Positions 7,673 through 18,635 of a stretch of 64,000 nucleotides of DNA are shown here, one piece after another. The stretch lies in contig NZ_JARXYJ010000002.1 of NCBI RefSeq assembly GCF_029894425.1, positions 319,815 to 383,814 of the forward strand, given 5' to 3'. Each line of letters begins with the position of its first letter. Within the stretch, counting starts at the first letter, position 1. The notes under the pieces were generated by a model. It saw only the letters and a list, made by a program, of their open reading frames with translations. It made no database searches and was not told the DNA's origin. The DNA comes from Streptomyces sp. SAI-127 (GTDB lineage: Bacteria; Actinomycetota; Actinomycetes; Streptomycetales; Streptomycetaceae). A program made the position numbers and the translations under genes.

Positions 7673-9256
7673 ATGGCTGAAGAGCAGCTGTATCTGCGGT
7701 CCAAGGTCATCGTCGAGCCGCTCGTGGACAGGTTCTACGTCTGGCCGCACACCCTGGCTCCCATACAGGCCGCGATGAACCTGGCCTTCCTCCAGGTTCC
7801 GCTGCTGGAGTCATACCTGCAGTCCCCGAAGGTCCACGTCGCGGCCAGCCACAACCCCGAACTACGCGGCGGATACTTCATCAACATCCCCGAGGAGCGC
7901 GCCGGCGAGGTGCGCGACCTGCTCGCCACCATCAAGCGCGAGCGGGCGGAGATGCTCCGCTTCGCGGAGGCGATCGCCGAGGGGCAGGAACTGCTGCGGG
8001 CGAACGCCACCGGCTTCGATCTCACGCCGCTCTACCCCAAGCTGCCCCAGGAACTGGGCGGCCTGGTGGAACTGGCCTACGACACCGACAACCAGGCACA
8101 GATGCGGTTCCTGGAGCCGCTGGCCTACCGCAGCAGCATCTATCAGGAGTCGCGCCAGTCGGTGCAGTTGTCCTTCGAGACAGGCATCGAGCGCCCGTTC
8201 ATCCTCAGCACCCCGCGGCTGCCGTCCCCGGACGTCCTGGAGCTGCCGATTCCGTTCCGGCACGCCGGCCTGGAGGAGTTGTTCAGGACCCGCGTGCACC
8301 CCACCACCCTGGGGCACCTGCGGGAGGCGCTGGAGCTGGACGAGGAGCAGACGAAGCAGCTGTCCGGGATGCTCAGCGAGCAGCCCGCCCTCTCCGCGGA
8401 CCGCCACATCGACAGCGGTGGCCGGATCCGCTACTTCGGACACGCCTGTCTGGTCCTGCAGACCCCCGAAGCGGCGATCGTCACCGACCCGTTCATCAGC
8501 GCCGACAACACCGCCGGCGACCGCTACACCCTCGACGACCTGCCCGACTTCATCGACCTGGTGCTGATCACCCACGGCCACCAGGACCACATCGTCCTGG
8601 AGACGCTGCTCCAGCTGCGCGGCCGGGTCGGCGCGGTCGTCCTGCCGCGCTCCTCGCGCGGCAACCTGGCCGACCCGTCGATGGCGCTGATGCTGAAGTA
8701 CCAGGGCTTCCCGGTCATCGAGGTCGACGACTTCGACGAGGTCGCCTTCCCGGGCGGCAAGGTCACGGCCACCCCCTTCCTCGGCGAGCACTGCGACCTC
8801 GACATCCGCGGCAAGTCCACATACTGGGCCGAGTTCGCCGGCAAGAAGGTCTTCGTCGGCGCGGACTCCTCGGGCATCGACCCGCTGCTGTACCGGTACG
8901 TGAAGGCGCACCTCGGCACCGCCGACATCGCCTTCCTCGGTATGGAGTGCGACGGCGCCCCGCTGACCTGGCTCTACCAGGCGCTGCTGACCAAGCCCGT
9001 GACCAAGAAGATGAGCAACTCCCGCAAGCTGTCGGGCTCCAACGCCGCGCAGGCCGCCGACATCATGGTCGAACTCGGGGCCAAGGAGGCGTACGTCTAC
9101 GCCATGGGCGAGGAGTCCTGGCTGGGCCACGTCATGGCGACGACTTACAACGAGGACACGTACCAGATCAAGCAGATCGACGAGTTCATGACCTGGTGCA
9201 AGGACCGCGGCATCAAGGCAGGACACCTCTACGGCCAGCAGGAATGGCGCTGGTAG
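7673..9256 (+). CDS. CmlA-type diiron beta-hydroxylase (metallo-beta-lactamase fold)
   Basis: 527 residues, matching CmlA of chloramphenicol biosynthesis (about 532). The N-terminal ~240 residues form the dimerising domain; the C-terminal part is a metallo-beta-lactamase fold. Metal ligands visible are H301, H303, D305 and H306 (HGHQDH), E372 (LGEHCD), D398 (GADSS) and probably H486 (WLGHVM). The glutamate at the position where lactamases have histidine is the CmlA hallmark (its E377). Such enzymes hydroxylate the beta-carbon of an amino acid tethered to an NRPS carrier domain. The target here may be the Phe-like residue of the upstream NRPS or another aromatic (inference). A 145-base gap precedes it, so it may have its own promoter. 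Confidence 0.9.
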   Translation: MAEEQLYLRSKVIVEPLVDRFYVWPHTLAPIQAAMNLAFLQVPLLESYLQSPKVHVAASHNPELRGGYFINIPEERAGEVRDLLATIKRERAEMLRFAEAIAEGQELLRANATGFDLTPLYPKLPQELGGLVELAYDTDNQAQMRFLEPLAYRSSIYQESRQSVQLSFETGIERPFILSTPRLPSPDVLELPIPFRHAGLEELFRTRVHPTTLGHLREALELDEEQTKQLSGMLSEQPALSADRHIDSGGRIRYFGHACLVLQTPEAAIVTDPFISADNTAGDRYTLDDLPDFIDLVLITHGHQDHIVLETLLQLRGRVGAVVLPRSSRGNLADPSMALMLKYQGFPVIEVDDFDEVAFPGGKVTATPFLGEHCDLDIRGKSTYWAEFAGKKVFVGADSSGIDPLLYRYVKAHLGTADIAFLGMECDGAPLTWLYQALLTKPVTKKMSNSRKLSGSNAAQAADIMVELGAKEAYVYAMGEESWLGHVMATTYNEDTYQIKQIDEFMTWCKDRGIKAGHLYGQQEWRW

Positions 9257-9299
9257 CCGATCGACAGCCCGGATCCCCAGTCCCTCAGGAGGTACGTCC

Positions 9300-10325
9300 A
9301 TGACGGCGCACGACATCGCGCACGTCGAGCTGTACACCAAAGACGCACTGTCCTGCGTCGACTACTTCGTCGATGGCATGGACTTCACGCGCGTCGCGGA
9401 TTGCGTGCAGGCCGACCGCAGCTCCATCCTGCTGCGCCAGGGTGAGACCGACCTCGTCGTCACATCGGGCCGGGGAACGTGGAAGTTCCTCGACCAGCAC
9501 GGGGACGGCATCGCCGACATCGCCCTGGCCTGCGACGACGTGGACGCCACCTTCGCCGGGGCCGTCGCCGCCGGGTCGGAACCGCTCGGCCCGGCCTACG
9601 GCAGCCCGGTGGTGCGGGGCTTCGGCGATGTCACGCACACCCTGGTGGCCCATGATCCGGACGCCGCGGCGCGCGGCTGGCCCGCCGGGCGCCGCTGGGT
9701 CCCCGCGCCGCCGGCCCCGGCAGGACCCGCTGGACGGATCCGCCGGCTCGACCATGTCGCGGTGTGCGTCGAGGGCGGCAGTCTCACCGAGTACGCCGAC
9801 TACTACGGTGCCGCGTTCGGTATGGAGCGCTACTCCTCGGAGTACGTCGCCGTCGGCGGGCAGGCGATGGACTCCGTGGTCGTCCGTAGCGGCACCGGAC
9901 ACGTCACGTTCACCCTCGTCGCGCCGGACCCCGGCAAGGACCCCGGACAGCTCGACGCCTTCCTGGAACGCAACAGCGGTCCCGGTGTCCAGCACCTGGC
10001 CTTCCTGGTCGGCGAGATCATCCCTGCGGTCGGCGAGTTCCGCGACCGCGGTGTGGAGTTCCTCAGCACCCCCGGCACGTACTACGACCTGTTGGGCGAG
10101 CGGTTCGCGGACATGCGGGAGGAGATCGCCGAGCTGCGCGCCGGGCAGATCCTGGCCGACCGCGACGAATGGGGTTACCTGCTGCAGCTGTTCAGCCGTT
10201 CTCCCTACGAACGCAACACGCTGTTCTATGAGTTGATCCAGCGTCAGGGTTCACGCGGGTTCGGCAGCGCAAACATCCGCGCGCTGTACGAGGCCGTGGA
10301 ACGTGACCGGCTGGCCGCCGGGTGA
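9300..10325 (+). CDS. hmaS: 4-hydroxymandelate synthase
   Basis: 341 residues, two vicinal-oxygen-chelate domains. Iron-ligand regions are HIAHVEL near the N-terminus, RLDHVAVCVEG (His) near residue 160, GVQHLAFL (His) near 230 and the LFSRSPYERNTLFYELIQR segment (Glu) near 305-320. HmaS and 4-hydroxyphenylpyruvate dioxygenase share this fold; HmaS hydroxylates the benzylic carbon to give 4-hydroxymandelate instead of homogentisate. I choose HmaS because the next gene encodes the two following enzymes of hydroxyphenylglycine synthesis. Its stop overlaps the GTG of the next gene (GTGA). AGGAGG precedes the ATG. Confidence 0.93.
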   Translation: MTAHDIAHVELYTKDALSCVDYFVDGMDFTRVADCVQADRSSILLRQGETDLVVTSGRGTWKFLDQHGDGIADIALACDDVDATFAGAVAAGSEPLGPAYGSPVVRGFGDVTHTLVAHDPDAAARGWPAGRRWVPAPPAPAGPAGRIRRLDHVAVCVEGGSLTEYADYYGAAFGMERYSSEYVAVGGQAMDSVVVRSGTGHVTFTLVAPDPGKDPGQLDAFLERNSGPGVQHLAFLVGEIIPAVGEFRDRGVEFLSTPGTYYDLLGERFADMREEIAELRAGQILADRDEWGYLLQLFSRSPYERNTLFYELIQRQGSRGFGSANIRALYEAVERDRLAAG

Positions 10326-12736
10326 ACGCCGAGAGCGCCCCGGGCACCGTCCGGGGCCCGCACACGCTGGCCGAGTACGCCGAGCTGGCCCGAGCCGCGC
10401 TGAACCCCGAGACGTGGGACTTCATCGAGGGCGGTGCCGGACAGGAACGGACCCTGGCGGCCAACGGCGAGGCGTTCGACCGTGTACGGCTCCGGCCCCG
10501 CGTCCTGACCGGCGTGGGCCGGCCGGACCTCGGCGTGCGGATCCTGGGCCGCAACTGGGCGGCGCCGTTCGCCGTCGCGCCCATCGCCCATCACACGCTG
10601 GTCCACGAAGCGGGGGAGGCGGCCACGGCCCGGGCGACCGGACGGGCCGGCGTTCCCCTGGTCGTGAGCACCTTCGCCGGGCGCACCTTCGAGGAGATCG
10701 CCGAGGCCTCCTGCGCACCGCTGTGGCTCCAGGTGTACTGCTTCCGGGACCGTGCGGTGACCCGGGCGCTCGTGGAACGCGCCGAACGGGCGGGCTTCGA
10801 GGCGCTGGTGCTCACGGTGGACGCGCCCCGCCTCGGGCGGCGACTGCGCGACCTGCGCAACCGCTTCCGGCTCCCGCCCGGCGTCGGGCCCGCCAACCTC
10901 CCCGGCGAGAACGTCTCGTCCCCGGCCGACCACGCGCTGGCCGCCTTCGACGACAGCCTCGACTGGTCGGTCGTCGACTGGCTGCGCTCCGTCAGCTCCC
11001 TGCCCGTGCTGATCAAGGGCATCCTGACCGCCGACGACGCACGCCGGGCCCTGGCGGCGGGCGTCGACGGAATCGTCGTGTCGAACCACGGCGGCCGCCA
11101 ACTGGACGGAGCGACCGCCACCCTGGAGGTCCTCCCCGAGATCGCCGCGGAGGTCGACCACGCCTGCCCGGTCCTCCTCGACGGCGGCGTCCGGCGGGGC
11201 CGGGACGTTCTGGCCGCGCTCGCGCTGGGTGCCGACGCGGTCCTGCTGGGGCGGCCCGTCCTGCACGGACTTGCGGTCCACGGGGAGTCGGGCGTGGGCC
11301 GCGTGCTGGACATCGTGGCCGAGGAGCTCACCGAGGCAATGACGCTCACCGGGACGGCCTCGGCCGCACAGGCGGGCCCTCACCTGGTGGGTGCCGCCGA
11401 CCGGACCGAACCGCCGGTCCCGGTCACCCCGCGCCGCGCGGCGGGCGCCGGCCTGCTCAAGGCGGAACTGCACGGCAGCCTCCAGGACCCGGTGCTGGAC
11501 ACCATGAACTTCCTCAACGAGATCACGCACCGCTACCCCGACGCGATCTCCTTCGCGCCGGGCCGCCCCTACGACGGCTTCTTCCGCACCGAGGACATCT
11601 TCGGGTACCTGCGCCGCTACCTCGACCACCTGGAGGAGGGCGGCGCCTCACCCGAGCAGGTGCGGTCCGCGCTCTTCCAGTACGGCCCGACGAGCGGCCA
11701 GATCCGTGAGCTGATCGCCGACTCGCTGCGCAAGGACGAGGACATCACCGTGGGGCCGGAGTCCGTCGTGGTCACCGTCGGCTGCCAGGAGGCGATGTTC
11801 CTCGCGGTCCGCGCCCTCATCTCGGGCCCCCAGGACGCGCTGCTGGTCTCCAGCCCGTGCTACGTGGGCATCACCGGGGCCGCCAGGCTGCTGGACGTCG
11901 AGGTGACCGCGGTCGAGGAGGACGACGACGGGTTCGACCCGGCCCGCCTGCAAGCCGCTCTGCGTGCCGAACGGGCCCGCGGACGGCGTCCCCGTGCCTT
12001 CTACGTCATCCCCGACCACTCCAACCCTTCCGGCCGCACCATGCCGCTGAGCGCCCGCCACGAACTCCTCGAACTCGCGCGGCGCGAGGACCTGCTGATC
12101 CTGGAGGACACCCCGTACCGCATGGTCAGCCCGGGCCGGCAGTTGCCGACCCTCAAGGCCCTGGACCGGGACCGCAGGGTCGTGCACCTGGGCTCCTACT
12201 CCAAGACCCTGTTCCCCGGGGCGCGGGTCGGCTTCGCCGTGGCGGACCAGAGCGTCGTGGACGACGCGGGGCGCACCGGACTGCTCGCCGACGAACTCAC
12301 CAAGATCAAGAGCATGGTGACCGTGAACACCTCCCCGGTGAGCCAGGCCGTCGCGGCGGGGATGCTGCTGTCCGCCGACGGACGCACCTCCGAACTCAAC
12401 GCCCGGGCCGCCGCGTATTACGGAGACGCGATGCGCGTCACGCTCCAGGAGCTGGAGCGCAGTTTTCCACCGGGCGAGCGCGCCCGGCTCGGTGTGCGCT
12501 GGAACGAGCCGTCCGGCGGGTTCTTCCTCGCGGTCCAGGTGCCGTTCCGTGCGGACAATGCGGCGCTGACCCGCTCGGCGGAGGAATTCGGTGTCATCTG
12601 GACACCCATGTCGTACTTCTATCCGCAGGGCGGAGGGGATGACGAGATCCGGCTTTCCGTGAGCTATCTGACGCACCAGGAAATAGCCGACGGAATGGAG
12701 CGGCTGGCCCGCTTCGTGAAGACGCAGACGGCGTGA
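10322..12736 (+). CDS. 4-hydroxymandelate oxidase / hydroxyphenylglycine aminotransferase fusion
   Basis: 804 residues in one frame. Residues ~1-360 are an FMN-dependent alpha-hydroxy-acid oxidase (Hmo): VVSTFAGRTFEE, active-site H256 in VSNHGGRQLDGA and the FMN phosphate loop GGVRRGRDVL. A linker of ~25 residues leads to a fold-type I aminotransferase (HpgT, ~385-804) with PDHSNPSGRT and PLP lysine K628 in GSYSKTLFPGARVGF. The oxidase makes 4-hydroxyphenylglyoxylate and the aminotransferase makes L-4-hydroxyphenylglycine; HpgT homologues also aminate the Dpg precursor. In the calcium-dependent-antibiotic cluster of S. coelicolor these are separate genes. No frameshift or internal start-like break is seen at the joint. 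Confidence 0.93.
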   Translation: MNAESAPGTVRGPHTLAEYAELARAALNPETWDFIEGGAGQERTLAANGEAFDRVRLRPRVLTGVGRPDLGVRILGRNWAAPFAVAPIAHHTLVHEAGEAATARATGRAGVPLVVSTFAGRTFEEIAEASCAPLWLQVYCFRDRAVTRALVERAERAGFEALVLTVDAPRLGRRLRDLRNRFRLPPGVGPANLPGENVSSPADHALAAFDDSLDWSVVDWLRSVSSLPVLIKGILTADDARRALAAGVDGIVVSNHGGRQLDGATATLEVLPEIAAEVDHACPVLLDGGVRRGRDVLAALALGADAVLLGRPVLHGLAVHGESGVGRVLDIVAEELTEAMTLTGTASAAQAGPHLVGAADRTEPPVPVTPRRAAGAGLLKAELHGSLQDPVLDTMNFLNEITHRYPDAISFAPGRPYDGFFRTEDIFGYLRRYLDHLEEGGASPEQVRSALFQYGPTSGQIRELIADSLRKDEDITVGPESVVVTVGCQEAMFLAVRALISGPQDALLVSSPCYVGITGAARLLDVEVTAVEEDDDGFDPARLQAALRAERARGRRPRAFYVIPDHSNPSGRTMPLSARHELLELARREDLLILEDTPYRMVSPGRQLPTLKALDRDRRVVHLGSYSKTLFPGARVGFAVADQSVVDDAGRTGLLADELTKIKSMVTVNTSPVSQAVAAGMLLSADGRTSELNARAAAYYGDAMRVTLQELERSFPPGERARLGVRWNEPSGGFFLAVQVPFRADNAALTRSAEEFGVIWTPMSYFYPQGGGDDEIRLSVSYLTHQEIADGMERLARFVKTQTA

Positions 12737-12756
12737 CACGATTTCGCCGCACGTAT

Positions 12757-13314
12757 TTACGCTTCGCTTTCCCACTGTCCGCCGAGCGCGTTCCAGCGTT
12801 CAGCGGACAGTGCGAACATCAGCATGTCGACGCGTTCCCGCGTGACCCGGGCGAACACGGCGCGCTGCCCCGAGCACACGAATCCGAGTCGCTCCAGCAG
12901 GCGCGCGGAACGCTCGTTGCGTACGTCGCACTCGGCCGCCGCCGTGTGCAACCCCCCGGCGAACAGGGCGCGCAGCACACCTGCGACCGCCTCGGTGGCG
13001 TACCCCTGTCCCTGCCGGTCACGGGCCAGGCTGAAGCCCAACTCCGCCTCCTGGCCCGACCGCCGGCGGTTCACGGCGACATCGCCCGCCACGCGGCCGT
13101 CGGCCTTCACCTCGATCGCGTACGGGAACCAGCCCGGCGCGTTCGGATCGCTCCGGGAGTAGGCGCGGAGCAGACGGTGCGCCGACTCCAGGGACAGCGG
13201 GAATTCCCAGTCCTGAAAACGGGCGACCTCCGGGTCGGATCGATAGGCGATGAAATCTTCTACATCGCTGTGAGTGAAACGCCGGAGCCGAAGGCGCGGG
13301 GTGTCCATCTGCAT
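12757..13314 (-). CDS. GNAT N-acetyltransferase (RimJ-like)
   Basis: 185 residues from ATG 13314; an ATG two codons later is also possible. The protein starts TPRLRLRRFTHSDVEDF, characteristic of RimJ/RimL-type GNATs, and has the acetyl-CoA loop as RDRQGQGYATEA followed by NERSARLLERLGF. It ends 20 bases from the fusion gene and is read toward it, with divergent dpgA on its other side. It could acetylate the peptide or a precursor as resistance or tailoring, or be an unrelated passenger. The sequence does not decide. Confidence 0.85.
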   Translation of the reverse strand: MQMDTPRLRLRRFTHSDVEDFIAYRSDPEVARFQDWEFPLSLESAHRLLRAYSRSDPNAPGWFPYAIEVKADGRVAGDVAVNRRRSGQEAELGFSLARDRQGQGYATEAVAGVLRALFAGGLHTAAAECDVRNERSARLLERLGFVCSGQRAVFARVTRERVDMLMFALSAERWNALGGQWESEA

Positions 13315-13469
13315 CCGGCAAGGATCCCATGGCGGCCTCCGATGCAAAAGTCCACACGGCGCGCTGCCAGTTGATGCCTTTACCCTCCCCGCGTCATAGT
13401 GGGCCGTTGCCACTGTTGCCCGATCGGTTTTCCGATGGGCTCTCCGGCCGACTCCGGGAAGGAAGAAAA

Positions 13470-13532
13470 GTGTTAGTACCGAAGTTTCTCGTGCGCAGCA
13501 AGACCCGTATGTGGGGGTGGACCTTCCGATGA
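13470..13532 (+). CDS. 20-codon leader ORF with TTA codon, overlapping dpgA
   Basis: A GTG at 13470 preceded by GGAAGGAAG starts a 20-codon frame whose second codon is TTA (13473-13475). Its TGA (13530-13532) overlaps the dpgA ATG at 13529 as ATGA. The peptide is basic and aromatic at its end (KTRMWGWTFR). The strong ribosome site and exact overlap suggest translational coupling, so that TTA decoding (bldA tRNA) would gate dpgABC translation. This is inference from the arrangement; the peptide may have no function of its own. Confidence 0.5.
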   Translation: MLVPKFLVRSKTRMWGWTFR

Positions 13533-14680
13533 CCCGAGCCGCCAGTCTTCCGGGTGCAGCGCCCCTGGCACCGCCCGCCCTTGCGGGGAAGAACACGACC
13601 GGCACCGCCAGGATCGCGGGCGTCGGCACCGCGACCAGCGAACAGTCGTACTCGCAGGCCGAACTCCTCGACCTCTTCGCCATCACCGACCCCAAGGTCC
13701 GCTCCGTCTTCCTCAACAGCGCGATCGAGCGCCGCTTCCTGGCCGTGCCGCCCCGGGGCGCAGACGGCACACCGCAGGCCGAGGCGCAGGGCGAACTGCT
13801 CGCCAAGCACAAGCGGCTTGCCCTCGACATGGGCGCCAGGGCCGTCCGGGCGTGCCTGGCCGACTCCGGCCTGGACCTGGCGGACATCGACTACCTGTGC
13901 TGCGTCACCACGACCGGCTTTCTCACCCCGGGCCTGAGCGCCCACCTGATGCGCGCCATGGGTATCCGCTCCGGCACCAGCCGCGTCGACGTCGTCGGCA
14001 TGGGCTGCAACGCCGGGCTCAACGCCCTGAACGCCACGGCCGGCTGGGCCGTGGCCAACCCCGGCAAGGTCGCCGTGATGGTGTGCACCGAAGCCTGCTC
14101 GGCCGCGTACGTCATCGACTCCACACTGCGCACCGCCGTCGTCAACAGCCTCTTCGGCGACGGGGCGGCCGCCATCGCCCTGGTCGCCGACCCGCCGGAC
14201 GCCGCGTACGGCCCGCCGGTCGTGACGCCCGACCCCGGCAGCCCGCGCATCCTGGGATTCGCCAGCCACCTCATCAGCGAGGCGATCGACGCGATGCGCT
14301 ACGACTGGGACGACGGGCAGGGCAAGTTCAGCTTCTACCTCGACCCGAATGTCCCCTACGTCGTCGGAGCCAACGCCGAACAGGTCGTCGACCGCCTGCT
14401 CGGGGCCGCCGGACTGCGCCGCAGCGACGTCCGCCACTGGCTGGTGCACTCGGGCGGCAAGAAGGTCATCGACGCCGTACGGATCAACCTGGGCCTGACC
14501 CGCCACGACGTACGGCACACCACCGGCGTGCTGCGGGACTACGGCAACCTGTCGAGCAGCTCCTTCCTGTTCTCCTACGAGCGGCTGCTGACGGAGCGTG
14601 CGGCCCGGCCCGGCGACCACGGTGTCCTCATGACCATGGGGCCCGGTTCGACCATCGAGACTGCCCTGGTGCAGTGGTGA
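13529..14680 (+). CDS. dpgA: Type III polyketide synthase, 3,5-dihydroxyphenylacetyl-CoA synthase
   Basis: 383 residues with ATG 13529. This start places the nucleophile at C160 (MGCNAGLNAL), the number I recall for characterised DpgA enzymes, which favours it over the GTG at 13511. The rest of the Cys-His-Asn triad is seen in WLVHSGGKKV and YGNLSSSSF. The enzyme condenses four malonyl-CoA units toward 3,5-dihydroxyphenylacetyl-CoA, the scaffold of 3,5-dihydroxyphenylglycine. It is followed 11 bases later by dpgB. Translation may be coupled to the overlapping TTA leader. Confidence 0.95.
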   Translation: MTRAASLPGAAPLAPPALAGKNTTGTARIAGVGTATSEQSYSQAELLDLFAITDPKVRSVFLNSAIERRFLAVPPRGADGTPQAEAQGELLAKHKRLALDMGARAVRACLADSGLDLADIDYLCCVTTTGFLTPGLSAHLMRAMGIRSGTSRVDVVGMGCNAGLNALNATAGWAVANPGKVAVMVCTEACSAAYVIDSTLRTAVVNSLFGDGAAAIALVADPPDAAYGPPVVTPDPGSPRILGFASHLISEAIDAMRYDWDDGQGKFSFYLDPNVPYVVGANAEQVVDRLLGAAGLRRSDVRHWLVHSGGKKVIDAVRINLGLTRHDVRHTTGVLRDYGNLSSSSFLFSYERLLTERAARPGDHGVLMTMGPGSTIETALVQW

Positions 14681-14691
14681 CGGAGGATCAG

Positions 14692-16736
<2,045 letters not shown>

Positions 16737-16761
16737 CGCCGCGCGCCATTTGAACACCTTG

Positions 16762-16787
16762 CCGACGGGGTCACCCGGCCCCGTCGG
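16762..16787. terminator. Bidirectional hairpin between dpgC and prephenate dehydrogenase
   Basis: Nine-base arms (16762-16770, 16779-16787) with an 8-base loop between two convergent genes; the right side runs into the end of the reverse-strand gene. Fits a shared terminator. Confidence 0.6.
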
Positions 16788-17943
16788 TGCGGACCTCGAC
16801 CGCAATCGGATCACGGGACTCTGCCGGACGCGTCGCACGGTGTGGCGCGTCCGGCAGAGCGACCATGAGGGTGGCCCAGCCGCCGGCCCGCAGCTTCCGG
16901 GAGAGGTCCGCCACCGACGTCTGCGGGACGGACAGCGACACGCTGCCGTACGGCAGTCCCTGGGCGTTCTCCAACCGGACGTCCTCGATACGGCCGCCGA
17001 GCTCCTCGACGGCGCCGAACAGCCGGGCCAAAGTGCCCGGTCGGTCGGACAAGGCCACGCTGAGCCGGACCTCGGCCGGCACCCCCGACGCCGGTCCCGC
17101 GACCCGGGCTCGCCCCCGGTGACCGTGCCGGAGCAGGGTCTCCAGCTCTCCTTCCGCCCGCTCGCGCACCTCGTCGTCGACGTGACCGAGGGCCCGCAGC
17201 GCCCCGACGGCCCTGCCGAGGTCGGCGGCATAGGCGTCGAGGACGTCGGCCAGCGCGTCCGCGTTGGCGGTGAAGATGTCCCGCCACAGCTCCGGGGCGC
17301 CGCCCCCCGGGCCGGCGACGTTCCTCAGTCCCTGTCCGGCCACCCGGATGTCGGCCTCCGTCGCGTCCACCAGCGTCGCGGCCATCAGCGTGGAGATCAG
17401 CTGCGGCGCGTGCGAAGTGAGGGCCAGGGTGCGGTCGTGCACGAGCGGGTCCATGATCACCGGCACTCCGGAGCACAGGGAGACGAGTTCCAGCGCCCGG
17501 TTCAGGACCGATTGGTCGGTGCGCGCCGACGGAGTGAGGATCCACGGCCGGTCCTCGAAGACGTCGGCCCGTGCGGCGAGTGGTCCGGAACGCTCGGTGC
17601 CCGCGAGCGGGTGGCCGCCGATGAAGCTGGACGGCTCAGCGCCCGCCAGCCGCAGGTCGTCGTACGGCCGTGTCTTGACGCTGGCCACGTCCGTATAGGC
17701 GTGGGCGACGCCTCGGCGCTGCAGTTGTTCGAGCACCGAACCGGTGTGTGTCGGGGGGACGGCGATCACGGCGAGGTCGACGCGTTCGGCCGGTGTGCCG
17801 ACCGAACCTGCTCCCATGGCCTCCGCCGTCCTGACGGCCGTGGTGTTCACGTCCTCGAGATGGACCGTCAGGCCACGTCGGGTCAGTGCGAGCGCGACGG
17901 AGGTGCCGATGGCGCCGGTTCCGACGACCGTGACGGTCTTCAC
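16771..17943 (-). CDS. Prephenate dehydrogenase with C-terminal ACT domain
   Basis: 390 residues. The NAD-binding start is VVGTGAIGTSVA, followed by the IGGHPLAGTERSG active-site segment and a helical dimerisation domain with TSHAPQLIS. An ACT-like regulatory domain occupies about residues 285-355 (RLSVALSDRPGTLARLFGAVEELGG). The enzyme makes 4-hydroxyphenylpyruvate, the substrate of HmaS, so it feeds hydroxyphenylglycine synthesis. A cluster-borne copy is common in Hpg-containing peptide clusters. It reads away from the regulator gene, leaving a ~690-base divergent control region. Confidence 0.93.
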   Translation of the reverse strand: MKTVTVVGTGAIGTSVALALTRRGLTVHLEDVNTTAVRTAEAMGAGSVGTPAERVDLAVIAVPPTHTGSVLEQLQRRGVAHAYTDVASVKTRPYDDLRLAGAEPSSFIGGHPLAGTERSGPLAARADVFEDRPWILTPSARTDQSVLNRALELVSLCSGVPVIMDPLVHDRTLALTSHAPQLISTLMAATLVDATEADIRVAGQGLRNVAGPGGGAPELWRDIFTANADALADVLDAYAADLGRAVGALRALGHVDDEVRERAEGELETLLRHGHRGRARVAGPASGVPAEVRLSVALSDRPGTLARLFGAVEELGGRIEDVRLENAQGLPYGSVSLSVPQTSVADLSRKLRAGGWATLMVALPDAPHRATRPAESRDPIAVEVRTDGAG

Positions 17944-18635
17944 GCCCTCGGCTCCCGTTCACCGCTCGCACCCTCGAAAACCGACGGGGGGCCGAGCGGT
18001 GCATAAGAGTCCGATATCCGGATCCCGTTCACGCATGGATAGGTGCAGTCTCCGCCTCCGTCGGGCGGGGTGAATGCATAACCGTGCGAACTGCCGAAGT
18101 GCACCCCACGACCACTGATCATGCCGACCCCCAACAGATCCGAACCCATTGCCCGGAGATCCTGCGCCGGATCGTAGTCATCGCATCCCGTGTGAGCGAC
18201 TCGCGGCCCAGCGGGGGGCCGTGCAGCGCCTCCTGAAAGGGAATATGAAATTCCGTTAAATTCTGGGTCAGAATTCGGCCAGTGGATTTCGGAAACGCCG
18301 ATGGGGATCGGTTCGGGCGCCGGAGTCGACTGGGCGGCTTCCCTGGTGGTTTGCCCGCCGGTGGAGTGACGGGCGCGTCCCGTCAAGTCTCGGGCAACGT
18401 GAATTTCCGATGTTCTGCCGGTCGACAGGCGTGAAGTGGAACAGCGACGATGGCGTGAGTGAGCCTTGCGGTGTGCGAGGAGGGCAGTGGGGCGTGGAGG
18501 GGTCCCCTGCGATCCGCGCCGTGGTCCCGGACGAGCGGGTGTTGGTGCGCCTGGAGCCGGCGGGGCCTGACGGGAGAACGGGAGCAAGTCCGCTTGAGCG
18601 GACCGAAAGGTATGTGCAGGTAGAATACCAACGGG
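17944..18635. promoter_or_regulatory. Divergent control region between prephenate dehydrogenase and StrR-type regulator
   Basis: No convincing gene in about 690 bases; the reverse-strand frame here has poor codon use. Two palindromes stand out: AATTCTG-GGT-CAGAATT at 18259-18275 (7-3-7) in a locally AT-rich patch, and TGACGGG-CGCGT-CCCGTCA at 18367-18385. A TAGAAT hexamer at 18621-18626 could be the -10 box of the regulator, which would put its transcript start within a few bases of the GTG. These are candidate operators only. Confidence 0.4.

Noticed and set aside
9300..10325. Ordinary 4-hydroxyphenylpyruvate dioxygenase (tyrosine catabolism)
   Set aside because: The fold is the same, but direct overlap with the Hmo-HpgT gene makes 4-hydroxymandelate synthase much more likely.
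12757..13887. Reverse 376-codon frame as the GNAT gene
   Set aside because: The upstream 190 codons are antisense to dpgA and have no GNAT features; the GNAT fold starts at 13314.
17940..18587. Reverse 215-codon frame upstream of prephenate dehydrogenase
   Set aside because: Poor codon use, no recognisable domain and it covers the palindromes of the control region.
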